IMG/VR virus record: IMGVR_UViG_3300047095_000811
Location: 1-64,000 of that record
Length of the DNA: 64,000 nucleotides
From: a virus
Direction: 5' to 3' (one strand)
The position numbers and the translations under genes were made by a program. Positions 63,760 through 64,000 of this stretch are shown piece after piece. The notes beneath the pieces are model-generated. The model was not told where the DNA came from, searched no databases, and saw only the letters and a program-made list of their open reading frames with translations. Position 1 is the stretch's first letter; each line of letters starts with the position of its first letter.

Positions 63760-64000
63760 ATGGCGTATTTTGCAGTACTGGCGGTGACCGACAATAGCCG
63801 GGAGAACAACGTCGTCACTGACGTTGTCTTCAACTCCGTCGGTTCCTACAAGAGTGCGCTGGACTTCCACGCACAGCTCTACGAGAAGATGAACGGGATG
63901 TCCAGTAACCCGTTTTCCAAGAAGCATCTTGACATGATTCGAAGGGGCGGAGTCGACATCCACGCCCTTCTCATCGACCCCGACATCTTCCACATCTGCC
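63760..64000 (+). CDS. Start of a hypothetical gene cut by the window edge
   Basis: ATG 63760 three bases after the polymerase stop, with GGAG 12 bases upstream. It encodes at least 80 residues (MAYFAVLAVTDNSRENNVVT, later VDIHALLIDPDIFHIC) and stays open at the edge. No family recognised. Confidence 0.7.
   Translation, partial: MAYFAVLAVTDNSRENNVVTDVVFNSVGSYKSALDFHAQLYEKMNGMSSNPFSKKHLDMIRRGGVDIHALLIDPDIFHIC

Noticed and set aside
1-64000. CRISPR arrays, insertion sequences, integrase or attachment sites
   Set aside because: No regularly spaced direct repeats, transposase or recombinase motifs were found in any frame examined.

Overview
This window is part of a large (jumbo) tailed-phage genome, almost certainly a myovirus of a Gram-negative host. 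The evidence is a major capsid protein, a gp6-like baseplate wedge, a 902-residue hub with an M15 peptidase tail, halves of a phage-encoded multisubunit RNA polymerase, a B-family DNA polymerase, tRNAs and homing endonucleases. Genes are densely packed, with strong AGGA ribosome sites, ATGA overlaps and hairpin terminators at the ends of transcription units. No integrase, repressor or CRISPR array was seen. The Gram-negative host is inferred from a phage-borne outer-membrane porin and a periplasmic protein with signal peptides.

Layout. 0-13 kb (leftward): accessory genes including a PurA-family synthetase, a vWA protein beside a J-domain/kinase-like fusion, RtcB RNA ligase, and a SleB-type wall hydrolase with a tiny membrane protein. 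13.3-15 kb (rightward): a two-gene exported island, periplasmic PstS-like protein plus porin. 15-21 kb (leftward): nicotinamide phosphoribosyltransferase, a small membrane protein and PRPP synthetase, then unknown genes. 21.3-23 kb: five tRNAs (Glu, Ser, Tyr, Ala, Asn), an HNH-AP2 endonuclease and about 0.5 kb of non-coding DNA that folds as a large RNA on the minus strand. 23-29.6 kb: a membrane GGDEF-EAL enzyme, split class II ribonucleotide reductase interrupted by an HNH gene, and tRNA-Arg. 29.7-40.6 kb: virion genes in both orientations. 40.7-53.4 kb (leftward): FEN-like nuclease candidate, RNA polymerase beta and beta-prime pieces, HAD phosphatase, SSB candidate and the N-terminal half of the DNA polymerase, interrupted by a rightward two-gene membrane pair at 45.9-46.8 kb. 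53.5-57.1 kb (rightward): capsid region with a GH24 lysozyme. 57.4-60.8 kb (leftward): a large vWA protein and small genes. 61-64 kb (rightward): the C-terminal half of the DNA polymerase.

Regulation. A 15-base motif, consensus TATATHATKNYCGTG, recurs upstream of at least a dozen transcription units, always in the sense orientation, and is the best candidate for the promoter of a phage-encoded RNA polymerase. Many of these leaders carry a short hairpin between motif and ribosome site, and in three cases inverted repeats surround or overlap the motif. Two rightward units also have an exact T4-type late-promoter octamer, TATAAATA, about 90 bases upstream.

Most notable: (1) the structured RNA beside the tRNAs, with a 28-position helix whose G-U pairs show which strand is transcribed; (2) a c-di-GMP enzyme with both catalytic domains apparently intact; (3) a phage-borne porin/periplasmic-binding-protein operon; (4) a DNA polymerase split between palm motifs A and B into genes on opposite strands 10 kb apart; (5) the vWA/J-domain-pseudokinase pair; (6) a PurA homologue that might be a PurZ0-type enzyme. 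All calls come from reading the sequence and translations; no database search was possible.
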